A DNA stretch of 64,000 nt from Streptomyces sp. TG1A-8 (GTDB lineage Bacteria > Actinomycetota > Actinomycetes > Streptomycetales > Streptomycetaceae), in assembly GCF_030499535.1 (NCBI RefSeq), contig NZ_JASTLB010000001.1, positions 5,580,001-5,644,000 on the forward strand, read 5' to 3'. Within the stretch, counting starts at the first letter, position 1; each line of letters opens with the position of its first letter. Made by a program: the position numbers and the translations under genes. Shown here piece after piece: positions 7,017 through 16,503 of the stretch. The notes under the pieces are model-generated. The model was given only the letters and a program-made list of their open reading frames with translations. It was not told where the DNA came from and did no database searches.

Positions 7017-8708
7017 GTGACATCAGCCGCTACCGCGGCGGGCAGCATGGGTCCCGTAACCGCCGGTGTGCTCCAACTGTTCGCCTTGATAGGCGCACTG
7101 GCGCTTGTCCACATCCCTCTCGGCACCTACATGACCGGGGTCTACTCGTCGAAGAAGCACCTTTGGGTCGAGAAGTGGATCTACAAAGGCATTGGCGCCG
7201 ACCCCGACACTGAGATGACCTGGACGGCGTATCTGCGCGGTGTCCTCGCCTTCTCGGTGATCGGCGTCCTCTTCCTCTACGGCCTCCAACGGCTCCAAAG
7301 CGTCCTGCCCGGCTCGCTCGGCTTCGCCTCGATCGACCCGGACCAGGCGTTCAACACCGCCGTCTCCTTCGTGACGAACACCAACTGGCAGTCGTACTAC
7401 GGCGAGCAGGCCATGGGCCACGTTGTGCAGACCGCTGGGCTGGCTGTGCAGAACTTCGTCTCGGCAGCCGTTGGCATGGCCGTCGCGGTCGCGCTGGTGC
7501 GCGGTTTCGCACGATCCCGCTGCGGTGAGCTGGGCAACTTCTGGTCGGACCTGGTGCGCGGTGTCGTGCGCATCCTGATGCCTCTGGCGTTCGTCGCCGC
7601 TATCGTGCTGGTCGCCTGCGGCGCGATCCAGAACTTCTCCGGCATTCACGAGGTCGGCCAGTTCATGGGCGGCTCGCAACAGTGGAACGGCGGCGCGGTC
7701 GCCTCGCAGGAGGCCATCAAGGAGCTGGGTACCAACGGCGGCGGCTACTTCAATGCCAACTCCGCCCACCCCTTCGAGAACCCCACCCCGTTCTCCAACC
7801 TGTTCGAGATCTTCCTGATCCTGGTCATCCCGTTCTCCCTGACCCGCACCTTCGGCGCCATGGTCGGCAGCGTGAAGCAGGGGTACGCGATCCTCGCCGC
7901 GATGGGCACGATCTGGATCGGCTTCGTCCTGCTGATGATGTGGACCGAGTTCTCCCACCACGGCCCGGCCTTCAACCTGGCGGGCGGGGCGATGGAGGGC
8001 AAGGAGGTCCGCTTCGGCATCGGTGGCTCCTCGATCTTCGCCGTGTCGACCACAATGACTTCCACCGGCGCGGTGGACTCCTTCCACTCCTCCTTCACCG
8101 GCCTGGGCGGCGGCATCACCCTGCTCGGCATGATGCTCGGCGAGATCGCGCCCGGCGGCGTCGGCTCCGGCCTCTACGGCATGCTGATCATGGCGGTCAT
8201 CGCGGTGTTCCTCGCCGGCCTGATGGTCGGCCGCACCCCCGAGTACCTGGGCAAGAAGATCGGCACCCGCGAGATCAAGCTGGCCGCCCTGTACATCCTG
8301 GTCACCCCGGCGCTCGTGCTGGTCTTCACCGCCGCCGCGATGGCCCTGCCGACCCCGGCTAACTCCATGACCAACAGCGGTGCGCACGGCTTCTCCGAGA
8401 TCCTCTACGCCTACACGTCCGCCTCGAACAACAACGGCTCGGCCTTCGCCGGCCTGAACGCGGACACCCAGTGGTTCAACAGCACTCTGGGCCTGGCCAT
8501 GCTGTTCGGCCGCTTCCTGCCGATGGTGTTCGTGCTGGCGCTCGCCGGCTCGCTGGCCCGGCAGACGCCGGTGCCGGTCACTGCGGGCACCCTGCGCACG
8601 GAGAAGCCGCTGTTCACCGGCCTGCTGGTGGGCGCCATCCTGATCCTCACCGGTCTCACGTACTTCCCCGCCCTCGCGCTGGGTCCGCTCGCCGAGGGGC
8701 TGGCGTGA
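7017..8708 (+). CDS. kdpA: K(+)-transporting ATPase subunit A
   Basis: The 563-aa channel-like subunit of the KdpFABC pump, with about ten transmembrane segments. The four-fold selectivity-filter repeats are visible, including [20 protein letters not shown] near residue 240 and further glycine-rich loops ([22 protein letters not shown]). It forms the high-affinity K+ pathway that feeds KdpB. It starts with a GTG 2 bp after kdpF, and its stop overlaps the kdpB start by one base (TGATG). Length is as usual for the family. Confidence 0.96.
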   Translation: MTSAATAAGSMGPVTAGVLQLFALIGALALVHIPLGTYMTGVYSSKKHLWVEKWIYKGIGADPDTEMTWTAYLRGVLAFSVIGVLFLYGLQRLQSVLPGSLGFASIDPDQAFNTAVSFVTNTNWQSYYGEQAMGHVVQTAGLAVQNFVSAAVGMAVAVALVRGFARSRCGELGNFWSDLVRGVVRILMPLAFVAAIVLVACGAIQNFSGIHEVGQFMGGSQQWNGGAVASQEAIKELGTNGGGYFNANSAHPFENPTPFSNLFEIFLILVIPFSLTRTFGAMVGSVKQGYAILAAMGTIWIGFVLLMMWTEFSHHGPAFNLAGGAMEGKEVRFGIGGSSIFAVSTTMTSTGAVDSFHSSFTGLGGGITLLGMMLGEIAPGGVGSGLYGMLIMAVIAVFLAGLMVGRTPEYLGKKIGTREIKLAALYILVTPALVLVFTAAAMALPTPANSMTNSGAHGFSEILYAYTSASNNNGSAFAGLNADTQWFNSTLGLAMLFGRFLPMVFVLALAGSLARQTPVPVTAGTLRTEKPLFTGLLVGAILILTGLTYFPALALGPLAEGLA

Positions 8709-10837
8709 TGACCGCTCGTACAGAGAAGTCAGAGGACTGCATGTCCACTCCCACTCTGGCGCCCCACCAGGACGCGCCGACGGGTCACAAGACCCCCGGG
8801 GGTCGTGTCGGCGCGGGCCTGTTCGACCCCAAGCAGCTGCTGAGGTCATTGCCGGACGCGTTCGGCAAGCTCGACCCGAGGGTGATGATCAAGTCTCCCG
8901 TGATGTTCGTGGTCCTCGTCGGATCGGTCCTGACGACGGTCTTCTCCTTTACGGACCCGGGCGATTGGTTCGGCTGGACGATCAGTGCCTGGCTGTGGCT
9001 CACCGTGATCTTCGCGAACCTTGCCGAGGCGGTAGCCGAGGGCCGCGGCAAGGCACAGGCCGACACTCTGCGCAAGGCCAAGACCGACACCGTGGCGCGC
9101 CGACTGGGCAGGGGCGGCTCCGAGGAGCAGGTCCCCGGCACCGAGCTGAAGGTCGGTGACCTGGTCGTCTGCGAGGCTGGCGACGTCATCCCCGGCGACG
9201 GCGATGTCGTCGAGGGCGTCGCGAGCGTGGACGAGTCGGCGATCACCGGTGAGTCGGCGCCGGTCATCCGGGAGTCGGGCGGTGACCGGTCGGCGGTCAC
9301 CGGCGGTACCAAGGTCCTCTCCGACCGCATCGTCATCAGGATCACGACGAAGCCGGGGGAGACCTTCATCGACCGGATGATCAATCTGGTCGAGGGCGCG
9401 GCCCGGCAGAGGACGCCCAACGAGATCGCGCTGAACATCCTGCTTGCCTCGCTGACGATCGTCTTCCTGCTGGCGGTGGCGACCCTGCCGCCGTTCGCGG
9501 CGTACGCCGGCTCCGAACTCGGCATGGTCGTCCTGGTGGCACTGCTCGTCTGCCTCATCCCGACCACCATCGGCGCCCTGCTCTCCGCGATCGGCATCGC
9601 GGGCATGGACCGCCTCGTCCAGCGCAACGTGCTGGCCATGTCCGGCCGTGCGGTCGAGGCCGCCGGCGACGTCTCCACCCTGTTGCTCGACAAGACCGGC
9701 ACCATCACCCTCGGCAACCGGCAGGCCGCCGAGTTCGTGCCGGTGCGCGGTACCACAGAGGCCGAAGTCGCCGACGCCGCGCAGCTGTCCTCGCTGGCCG
9801 ACGAAACACCCGAGGGCCGCTCCGTCGTCGTCCTGGCGAAGGCGAAATACGGGCTGCGCGAGCGCTACCAGGGCGAACTGGTGGGCGCCGAGTGGATCGA
9901 GTTCACCGCGCAGACCTGCATGTCGGGTGTGAACATCGACGGCAAGAAGATCCGCAAGGGTGCGGCCGGTTCGGTCATCGCCTGGGTCGAGGAGCGCGGC
10001 GGCCAGGTTGCCGAAGACGCCGAAACCGTCGCCAACCGCATTTCCGAGGCCGGCGGCACCCCGCTGCTGGTCGCCGTCGAGGACACCGGCGGCGCCCGGG
10101 TCCTGGGGGTCATCCACCTCAAGGACGTCGTCAAGGACGGCATGCGCGAGCGGTTCCAGGAACTGCGCCGCATGGGCATCAAAACCATCATGATCACGGG
10201 CGACAATCCCCTGACCGCCAAGGCGATCGCCGAGGAGGCCGGCGTCGACGACTTCCTCGCCGAGGCCACTCCTGAGGACAAGATGGCCCTGATCAAGCGG
10301 GAGCAGGCCGGCGGCAAGCTGGTGGCCATGACCGGTGACGGCACCAACGACGCCCCTGCGCTCGCGCAGGCGGACGTCGGCGTAGCGATGAACACCGGCA
10401 CATCGGCCGCCAAGGAGGCCGGCAACATGGTCGACCTCGACTCCAACCCGACCAAACTCATCGAGATCGTGGAGATCGGCAAGCAGCTGCTGATCACCCG
10501 CGGCGCGCTGACGACGTTCTCCATCGCCAACGACGTCGCCAAGTACTTCGCGATCATCCCGGCCCTGTTCACGGCCGTCTACCCGGGCCTGGACAAGCTC
10601 AACATCATGAACCTGTCCTCGCCGCACTCCGCGATACTCTCCGCCGTCATCTTCAACGCGCTGATCATCATTGCGCTGGTGCCACTGTCACTGAAGGGCG
10701 TGCAGTACCGGCCGGTCAGCGCCGACAGGATGCTGCGCCGCAACCTCACCGTCTACGGCTTGGGCGGACTGGTCGCTCCCTTCATCGGCATCAAGACCAT
10801 CGACCTGCTCATCTCCCTCATCCCCGGAATCGGCTGA
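8708..10837 (+). CDS. kdpB: K(+)-transporting P-type ATPase subunit B
   Basis: A 709-aa P-type ATPase. The key residues are all present: actuator TGES at about 180-183, phosphorylation motif DKTGTIT at D328, and hinge [10 protein letters not shown] at 543-552. It hydrolyses ATP to drive K+ uptake through KdpA. I start it at the ATG overlapping the kdpA stop. An in-frame ATG at 8741 ([10 protein letters not shown]) would remove an 11-residue unconserved leader and cannot be excluded. Downstream, kdpC begins 5 bp after the stop. Confidence 0.96.
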   Translation: MTARTEKSEDCMSTPTLAPHQDAPTGHKTPGGRVGAGLFDPKQLLRSLPDAFGKLDPRVMIKSPVMFVVLVGSVLTTVFSFTDPGDWFGWTISAWLWLTVIFANLAEAVAEGRGKAQADTLRKAKTDTVARRLGRGGSEEQVPGTELKVGDLVVCEAGDVIPGDGDVVEGVASVDESAITGESAPVIRESGGDRSAVTGGTKVLSDRIVIRITTKPGETFIDRMINLVEGAARQRTPNEIALNILLASLTIVFLLAVATLPPFAAYAGSELGMVVLVALLVCLIPTTIGALLSAIGIAGMDRLVQRNVLAMSGRAVEAAGDVSTLLLDKTGTITLGNRQAAEFVPVRGTTEAEVADAAQLSSLADETPEGRSVVVLAKAKYGLRERYQGELVGAEWIEFTAQTCMSGVNIDGKKIRKGAAGSVIAWVEERGGQVAEDAETVANRISEAGGTPLLVAVEDTGGARVLGVIHLKDVVKDGMRERFQELRRMGIKTIMITGDNPLTAKAIAEEAGVDDFLAEATPEDKMALIKREQAGGKLVAMTGDGTNDAPALAQADVGVAMNTGTSAAKEAGNMVDLDSNPTKLIEIVEIGKQLLITRGALTTFSIANDVAKYFAIIPALFTAVYPGLDKLNIMNLSSPHSAILSAVIFNALIIIALVPLSLKGVQYRPVSADRMLRRNLTVYGLGGLVAPFIGIKTIDLLISLIPGIG

Positions 10838-10842
10838 TCGTC

Positions 10843-11511
10843 ATGAACAACTCGGTCACGAACACCGCCCGATTGCTCGGAGCGGGCCTGCGTGCCCTCC
10901 TCGCGCTGACCCTGGTGACCGGCGTCATCTACCCGCTCATCGTCACGGGCATCGCGCAGGGGCTGTTCAGCGACAAGGCGAACGGCTCGGAGATCACGTC
11001 CGATGGCAGGGTCGTCGGCTCTTCTCTGATCGGCCAGGCGTACCACCTGCCGCTCAAGAAGGGCCGGGAGACCCCCGGGCCCGACCTGAAATGGTTCCAA
11101 GGCCGTCCGCAAAACGGCCTCGGCACCAACAGCGTCAATACCCAGTACTCGATCATCCTGTCCGGCGCGACCAACCGGTCCGGCGACAACGAAGAACTCA
11201 TCCAGTGGGTGAAGGACGCCAAGACTGCCGTCATCAAGGACAACTCCACCGCCGACTACAGGGTCAAGCCGTCCGAGGTGCCCGCCGACGCGGTCACCTC
11301 CTCCGGGTCCGGCCTCGACCCGGACATCTCCCCGCAGTACGCGCTGATCCAGATCCACCGGGTCGCCCGGAAGAACCGTCTGCCCGTCGCCGAGGTCCAC
11401 AAGCTGGTTGACGCACACACCAAGGGCCGTACGCTCGGCTTCATCGGTGAGCCACGGGTGAACGTGCTCGAGCTCAACATCGCCCTCAGGGCGCTTGTCG
11501 CCGAGAGCTGA
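10843..11511 (+). CDS. kdpC: K(+)-transporting ATPase subunit C
   Basis: A 222-aa subunit with a single N-terminal membrane anchor (residues about 12-36, ALLALTLVTGVIYPLIVTGI) and an extracellular domain. It contains family blocks such as GSSLIGQ, SGSGLDPDISP and a C-terminal LNVALR-like ending. KdpC stabilises the pump and raises apparent affinity. It sits 5 bp after kdpB and 130 bp before kdpE, so a single kdpFABCED transcript is likely. Confidence 0.95.
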   Translation: MNNSVTNTARLLGAGLRALLALTLVTGVIYPLIVTGIAQGLFSDKANGSEITSDGRVVGSSLIGQAYHLPLKKGRETPGPDLKWFQGRPQNGLGTNSVNTQYSIILSGATNRSGDNEELIQWVKDAKTAVIKDNSTADYRVKPSEVPADAVTSSGSGLDPDISPQYALIQIHRVARKNRLPVAEVHKLVDAHTKGRTLGFIGEPRVNVLELNIALRALVAES

Positions 11512-11641
11512 TGGCGTCAGGCGATCCCCACAGGAGTCGGCGAACCCGAAGACCTTCCGGACCCGCTGACTCCCACAGGCATGAAGCCGGTGCTCCAGCC
11601 GGCGCGCACGGCCCGACGTACGACAGGAGAGGTACACACCC

Positions 11642-12325
11642 ATGACCCGGGTGCTCGTGGTAGAGGACGACCCGCAGCTCGTGCGGGCCCTCGTGATCAA
11701 CTTGCAGGCACGTCACTACGGCGTGGACGCCGCCCCCGACGGGGCCACGGCGCTGCGGCTCGCCGCCGCGCGTCAGCCCGACGTGGTCCTGCTGGACCTG
11801 GGACTGCCCGATATGGACGGCGTCGACGTCATCAAGGGCCTGCGCGGCTGGACCCGGGTGCCGATCCTTGTCCTGTCCGCCCGCCAAGCGTCCGACGAGA
11901 AGGTGTCCGCGCTCGACGCAGGTGCCGATGACTACGTCACCAAGCCGTTCGGCATGGATGAACTGCTGGCCCGGCTGCGCGCCGCCGTCCGCCGCACCGA
12001 GGACACCCCGGCCGGTCCGGCGACAACGCTCGTCGAGACGGAGGACTTCAGCATCGACCTGGTCGCCAAGAAGATCGTGCGCGAGGGGCAAGACGTGCGG
12101 CTCACCCCGACCGAGTGGCACCTGTTGGAGATCCTGGTCACCAACCCCGGCCGACTTGTCACGCAGAGGCACCTGCTGAAGGAGGTCTGGGGCGTCTCCC
12201 AAAGCAGCAAGACCAACTACCTGCGCGTCTACATGGCCCAGCTGCGGCGCAAACTGGAGAAGGATCCATCCCATCCCCGCTATCTGATCACCGAGCCCGG
12301 TATGGGTTACCGCTTCGAAGGCTGA
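11642..12325 (+). CDS. kdpE: KdpE response regulator (OmpR family)
   Basis: A 227-aa regulator. The receiver domain (1-120) has the acidic pair D9/D10, phosphoacceptor D52 (LLDLGLPDMDG) and a conserved lysine in DYVTKPFG. The OmpR winged helix (about 130-225) ends in YLITEPGMGYRFEG. It activates kdp transcription when phosphorylated by KdpD. The ATG at 11642 follows AGGAGAGG. It precedes kdpD by 13 bp; this E-before-D order is the reverse of E. coli. Confidence 0.93.
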   Translation: MTRVLVVEDDPQLVRALVINLQARHYGVDAAPDGATALRLAAARQPDVVLLDLGLPDMDGVDVIKGLRGWTRVPILVLSARQASDEKVSALDAGADDYVTKPFGMDELLARLRAAVRRTEDTPAGPATTLVETEDFSIDLVAKKIVREGQDVRLTPTEWHLLEILVTNPGRLVTQRHLLKEVWGVSQSSKTNYLRVYMAQLRRKLEKDPSHPRYLITEPGMGYRFEG

Positions 12326-12338
12326 CCGAGAGAAACAC

Positions 12339-14879
12339 ATGGCACGCGGCAAACTCCGGATCTACCTCGGCGCGGCACCCGGCGTCGGCAAAACGTACGC
12401 GATGCTGGCGGAGGCACACCGCCGTGTCGAACGGGGCACCGACTGCGCCGTCGCCTTCCTCGAGCACCACAACCGATCGCGCACCGAGGCGCTGTTGCAC
12501 GGCTTGGAGCAGGTGCCCCGCAAGGAGATCGTCCACCGGGACGCCGTCTTCACCGAGATGGACGTGGACGCCGTTCTGCGCCGCGCCCCCGCAGTCGCCC
12601 TGGTCGACGAGCTGGCCCACACCAACGTGCCCGGCTCGCGCAACGCCAAGCGCTGGCAGGACGTGGAGGAACTGCTCGCCGCGGGCATCGACGTGATATC
12701 GACCGTGAACATCCAGCATCTGGAGTCGCTGGGCGATGTGGTCGAGTCGATCACCGGGGTACGGCAGCGTGAGACCGTCCCCGACGAAGTCATACGGCGG
12801 GCCGATCAGATCGAGCTGGTCGACATGTCCCCGGAGGCGCTGCGCCGCCGCATGGCGCACGGCAACATCTACCGAGCGGACAAGGTCGACGCGGCCCTGG
12901 CCAACTACTTTCGGCCCGGCAACCTCACCGCCCTGCGAGAGCTGGCACTGCTGTGGGTGGCCGATCGGGTCGACGCATATCTGACCGAGTACCGCAGCGA
13001 GCACCGCGTCTCGGCCATCTGGGGTTCGCGTGAGCGCATCGTCGTCGGCCTGACCGGCGGGCCCGAGGGGCGCACCCTCATCCGGCGGGCCGTGCGACTG
13101 GCCGAGAAGGGCGCCGGCGGTGAGGTGCTCGCCGTCTACATATCCCGCAGCGACGGCCTCACCGCCGCCTCCCCGAAGGAGCTGGCCCTCCAGCGCATTC
13201 TGGTCGAGGACCTCGGCGGCACCTTCCACCACGTCATCGGCGACGACATACCGGCCGCCCTCCTCGACTTCGCCCGGGGAGTGAACGCCACCCAGATAGT
13301 CCTCGGCGTCTCCCGGCGCAAGAGTTGGCAGTACGTCCTCGGGCCGGGCGTCGGAACCACGGTCGCCCGCGCCTCCGGCCCCGACCTCGACGTCCACCTC
13401 ATCACGCACGACAAGGTAGGTAAAGGCCGCGGACTGCCCGCGGCGCGCGGAGCGCGCCTGGGACGCTCGCGCGTGGTCAGCGGCTGGCTGGTCGGCGTAC
13501 TCGGCCCTGTCCTGCTTACCTGGCTCCTTACGCGGGTAGCGCCGGACGTCGGCCTCGCCAACGACGTGCTGCTCTTCTTGGCCCTGACGGTGGCGGCGGC
13601 CCTGCTGGGCGGTCTCTTCCCGGCGCTGGCCTCTGCGGTGGTGGGATCGCTGCTGCTCAACTGGTTCTTCACCCCGCCCGTGCACACCTTGACGATCGCC
13701 GACCCGAAGAACATCTTCGCCATCGTCGTCTTCGTCAGCGTGGCCGTCTCGGTGGCCTCGGTGGTCGACCTCGCGGCCCGGCGCACCCACCAGGCCGCCC
13801 GGCTACGCGCCGAGTCCGAGATCCTCTCCTTCCTGGCGGGCAACGTCCTGCGCGGCGAGACCGGCCTCGAGGCTCTCCTGGAGCAGGTCCGCGAGACCTT
13901 CGGCATGGAGTCGGTGGCACTGCTGGAACGGACCGGCGAGGCGAACCCCTGGACCTGCGCCGGCAGCGTGGGACCGCAGCCCGCCGAAATCCCCGAGGAC
14001 GCGGACGTCGACGTCCCCGTGGGCGACAACATGGCCCTCTCCCTGCGCGGCAGGTTGCTGCCGGCCGCCGACCGCCGGGTGCTGGCCGCGTTCGCCGCCC
14101 AGGCCGCAGTCGTCCTGGACCGCCGACGGCTGCGTGAGGAGGCCGACCGGGCCAAGGAACTCGCCGAGGGCAACCGCATCCGCACCGCTCTGCTCGCCGC
14201 CGTCAGCCACGACCTGCGCACCCCGCTCGCCGGTATCAAGGCCGCAGTGTCCTCCCTGCGCTCCGACGACGTCGACTGGTCCGAGGAGGACGAGGCGCAA
14301 CTGCTGGAAGCCATCGAGGATGGCGCCGACCGACTCGACCAGTTGGTCGGCAACCTGCTCGACATGTCCCGGCTCCAGACCGGCACCGTCACCCCCATCA
14401 TCCGCGAAACCGACCTCGACGAGGTCGTGCCCATGGCACTCGGCGGGGTGCCCGAGGACAGCGTCGACTTGGACATCCCCGAAACGCTGCCCATGGTCCA
14501 CATCGACCGGGGACTGCTGGAGCGGGCCGTCGCCAACATCGTCGAGAACGCCGTCAAGTACAGCCCGCCGCACAAGAAGGTCCTGGTATCGGCGAGCGCC
14601 CTCGGCGACCGGGTCGAGGTAAGGGTCGTCGACCGCGGGCCCGGCGTCCCCGACGAGGCCAAGAGCGGGATATTCGAACCGTTCCAGCGGTACGGCGACG
14701 CGCCCCGCGGCACCGGCGTCGGCCTCGGCCTCGCGGTCGCCCGTGGCTTTGCCGAGGCCATCGGCGGCACCCTCGACGCCGAGGACACGCCCGGCGGAGG
14801 CCTGACCATGGTCCTCGCCCTGCGGACGGCACCACAGCGGCGTGCGAAGCAGGCGGACCTCTGGACAGCAACGACCTGA
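12339..14879 (+). CDS. kdpD: KdpD osmosensitive K(+) channel sensor histidine kinase
   Basis: An 846-aa sensor kinase with the full KdpD plan. The N-terminal nucleotide domain has Walker A GAAPGVGKT at residues 11-19 and VDELAHTN as Walker B. A universal-stress-protein-like domain spans about 225-365, and four close transmembrane helices (DUF4118) about 378-477. A GAF-like segment precedes the HisKA domain with phosphoacceptor H624 (AVSHDLRTPLAGIK). A HATPase domain ends the protein (N box ENAVKYS, GLGLAVARGFAE). It senses low K+ or salt stress and controls KdpE. The next 193 bp hold nothing I can identify before the transposase remnant. Confidence 0.95.
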   Translation: MARGKLRIYLGAAPGVGKTYAMLAEAHRRVERGTDCAVAFLEHHNRSRTEALLHGLEQVPRKEIVHRDAVFTEMDVDAVLRRAPAVALVDELAHTNVPGSRNAKRWQDVEELLAAGIDVISTVNIQHLESLGDVVESITGVRQRETVPDEVIRRADQIELVDMSPEALRRRMAHGNIYRADKVDAALANYFRPGNLTALRELALLWVADRVDAYLTEYRSEHRVSAIWGSRERIVVGLTGGPEGRTLIRRAVRLAEKGAGGEVLAVYISRSDGLTAASPKELALQRILVEDLGGTFHHVIGDDIPAALLDFARGVNATQIVLGVSRRKSWQYVLGPGVGTTVARASGPDLDVHLITHDKVGKGRGLPAARGARLGRSRVVSGWLVGVLGPVLLTWLLTRVAPDVGLANDVLLFLALTVAAALLGGLFPALASAVVGSLLLNWFFTPPVHTLTIADPKNIFAIVVFVSVAVSVASVVDLAARRTHQAARLRAESEILSFLAGNVLRGETGLEALLEQVRETFGMESVALLERTGEANPWTCAGSVGPQPAEIPEDADVDVPVGDNMALSLRGRLLPAADRRVLAAFAAQAAVVLDRRRLREEADRAKELAEGNRIRTALLAAVSHDLRTPLAGIKAAVSSLRSDDVDWSEEDEAQLLEAIEDGADRLDQLVGNLLDMSRLQTGTVTPIIRETDLDEVVPMALGGVPEDSVDLDIPETLPMVHIDRGLLERAVANIVENAVKYSPPHKKVLVSASALGDRVEVRVVDRGPGVPDEAKSGIFEPFQRYGDAPRGTGVGLGLAVARGFAEAIGGTLDAEDTPGGGLTMVLALRTAPQRRAKQADLWTATT

Positions 14880-15072
14880 GGCGTTCATGCCCTGAACGGT
14901 ACGTCCGTGGGTTCCCTGACCATATGACCGGCGGCCAGCCGCAGCCGGCAGACGGTACGCCGACGGACGGCCGTCAGGGCCTCCAGCTGCGACCTCGTCG
15001 GTCGCCCGCACGTGACCGCCGTACACAACGGCCACTCCCGCGCAGCGACGGCTGATCTTGGTTGTTGGTCGG

Positions 15073-15846
15073 TCAGTGGGTGGCCGGGGTGAGCCGGCCT
15101 TCAAGTGGATCCGGAAGGCGTTCAGTGGGGCCTTCCCGCACATGGTCCAGCGCTTGCGGCCCTTGCCTGTCGGGTCCAGGGACAATCAGCGCCGTATAGA
15201 CGCACTTCATGGCGGCCTGTTCGTTCGGGAAGTGCCCGCGGGCGCGGACGGCCTTGCGGATCCGTGCGTTCACGCGCTCGATCGCGTTGGCCGAGCAGAT
15301 GACCTGGCGGATCTCGACATCGAAGGAGCGGAAGGGCACGGACTCCGCCCAGGCGTCCTCCCCGGGCCGGACGATCGCGGGATACTTGGCGCCCCGCTCC
15401 TCCTGGAACTCGGTGAAGCGGGCTGTGGCCGTGGCCTCGTCCGGCGCGGTGCGGGCCGGCTTCAGCTTTTTGACGATCCCGTCCCCGTCCTGACGGGCCG
15501 CACAGCGGAAGCTGTTGCCCAGCGGATGGATCACGCAGGTCTGAACAATTGTTCGGGGCCAGACCGTTTCGACGGCGTCCGGAAGGCCCTTCAGGCCGTC
15601 GCAGACCAGCATCAGCACGTCGTCCACGCCGCGGTTCTTCAGCTCGGTGAACACGTGCAGCCCGTACTTTGCGCCCTCCCCGCCGTCACCGGCCCGGATC
15701 CCCAGGACGCCGCGACGGCCTTCGACCGTGACGGCCATGACCACGTAGATCGGCCGGTTCGCGACCTGACCGTCCCCCATCGGGGTTCTGTCGACGATCT
15801 TGTGATCCGGACGGCTGAGCACGTTGCTCCGCCTGTTCGCGATCAT
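15073..15846 (-). pseudogene. Decayed IS256-family (Mutator-type) transposase
   Basis: The reading frame gives the central and C-terminal part of an IS256/Mutator-type DDE transposase. Visible landmarks are GQVANRPIYV, GDGGEGAK, VCDGLKGLP (catalytic Asp), QTCVIH, and NAIERVNARIRKAVRARGHF with the catalytic Glu. The N-terminal 130 or so residues are missing. Near 15180 the frame shifts: the expected SLDPTGKGRKRWTM continues in another frame. Near 15105 it shifts back, so the canonical EGRLTPATH ending is read again. Several normally invariant residues are changed (RPGEDAWAES for RLWENAWAEF). It is therefore an old, inactive copy. No flanking inverted repeats were found. Confidence 0.85.
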
Positions 15847-15871
15847 GCGTCGCGTGCTCTGACGATGTGCT

Positions 15872-16050
15872 CATGAAGCTGTTTCCGCGAGCACGGTCTA
15901 CCGCTACATCAGCGAATCGTCGACCTGCTGGCCGCACTCGCACCGACCCTCGACGAGGCCGTCCAGGCTGCTTCGACGAAGGCGTACGTCCTGCTCGACG
16001 GGACGCTTCTGCCGATCGACCGGATCGCCGCCGACCGGCGGTTCCACTCA
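15872..16050 (+). pseudogene. Fragment of an IS5-type DDE transposase
   Basis: HEAVSASTVYRYIS is followed, after a one-base frame change near 15914, by IVDLLAALAPTLDEAV and then VLLDGTLLPIDRIAADR. This is the helix-turn-helix-to-first-catalytic-Asp region of a common Streptomyces IS5-like transposase (DDE superfamily, LDGTLLPIDR motif). Only about 60 residues remain. The rest is absent on both sides, and the downstream DNA belongs to a CoA-transferase remnant. Confidence 0.7.
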
Positions 16051-16059
16051 CTGCACGAG

Positions 16060-16444
16060 CATGTCGTACGCTGGCTTTTCCGCGAACGGCCCCCGGTTCC
16101 GTACCGGAGACGTCCACGGCGATCAGCCGCGGGTGCGCGACGCGGGCGAGGTTCTGCACGAACACGTCCGCGTCCGCGACCAGCCGGCGCACGACGTCGA
16201 GGCCGCGCGGGTCCTTCAGGTCCACGCGATGGACTCCTTGCCGCGGTTGCACCACACGAAGTGCGGGGCGAGCCCGCGGGCCGCGGTGTCGTAGCCGCGC
16301 GCGAAGTCACCGCCGTCCACCCGCTCGACCTTGACGACCCTGGCACCCGGGTCGGCGAGCTGCCGGGTCGCGAAGGGCGCCGACACGGCCTGTTCCGCGG
16401 CGACGACGGTGATGCCCTGCCAGGGGCAGCGGGGGACGGTCCAC
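16060..16444 (-). pseudogene. Truncated, frameshifted CaiB/BaiF CoA-transferase (family III)
   Basis: On the minus strand, from a GTG at 16444, PPLPLAG leads by frameshift into ITVVAAEQAVSAPFATRQL, then RVVKVERVDGGDFARGYD and FVWCNRGKES. A second shift follows, to VDLKDPRGLDVVRRLVADAD and HPRLIAVDVSG. These are consecutive blocks of the N-terminal third of a formyl-CoA-type CoA-transferase. A short internal deletion lies between FVQNLA and HPRLIAV. The C-terminal two thirds are missing and the break coincides with the IS5 fragment, so an insertion followed by deletion is the likely history. Confidence 0.75.
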
Positions 16445-16503
16445 GGGGTGGATGGTCCCCTCCGGCCCGCTGCCGTGTCAGCACCGGGTCACCGGCACCG
16501 GTT

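Noticed and set aside
15073..16050. Complete insertion sequence with terminal inverted repeats
   Set aside because: No matching terminal repeats or target duplications could be found around either transposase piece; both are truncated fragments.
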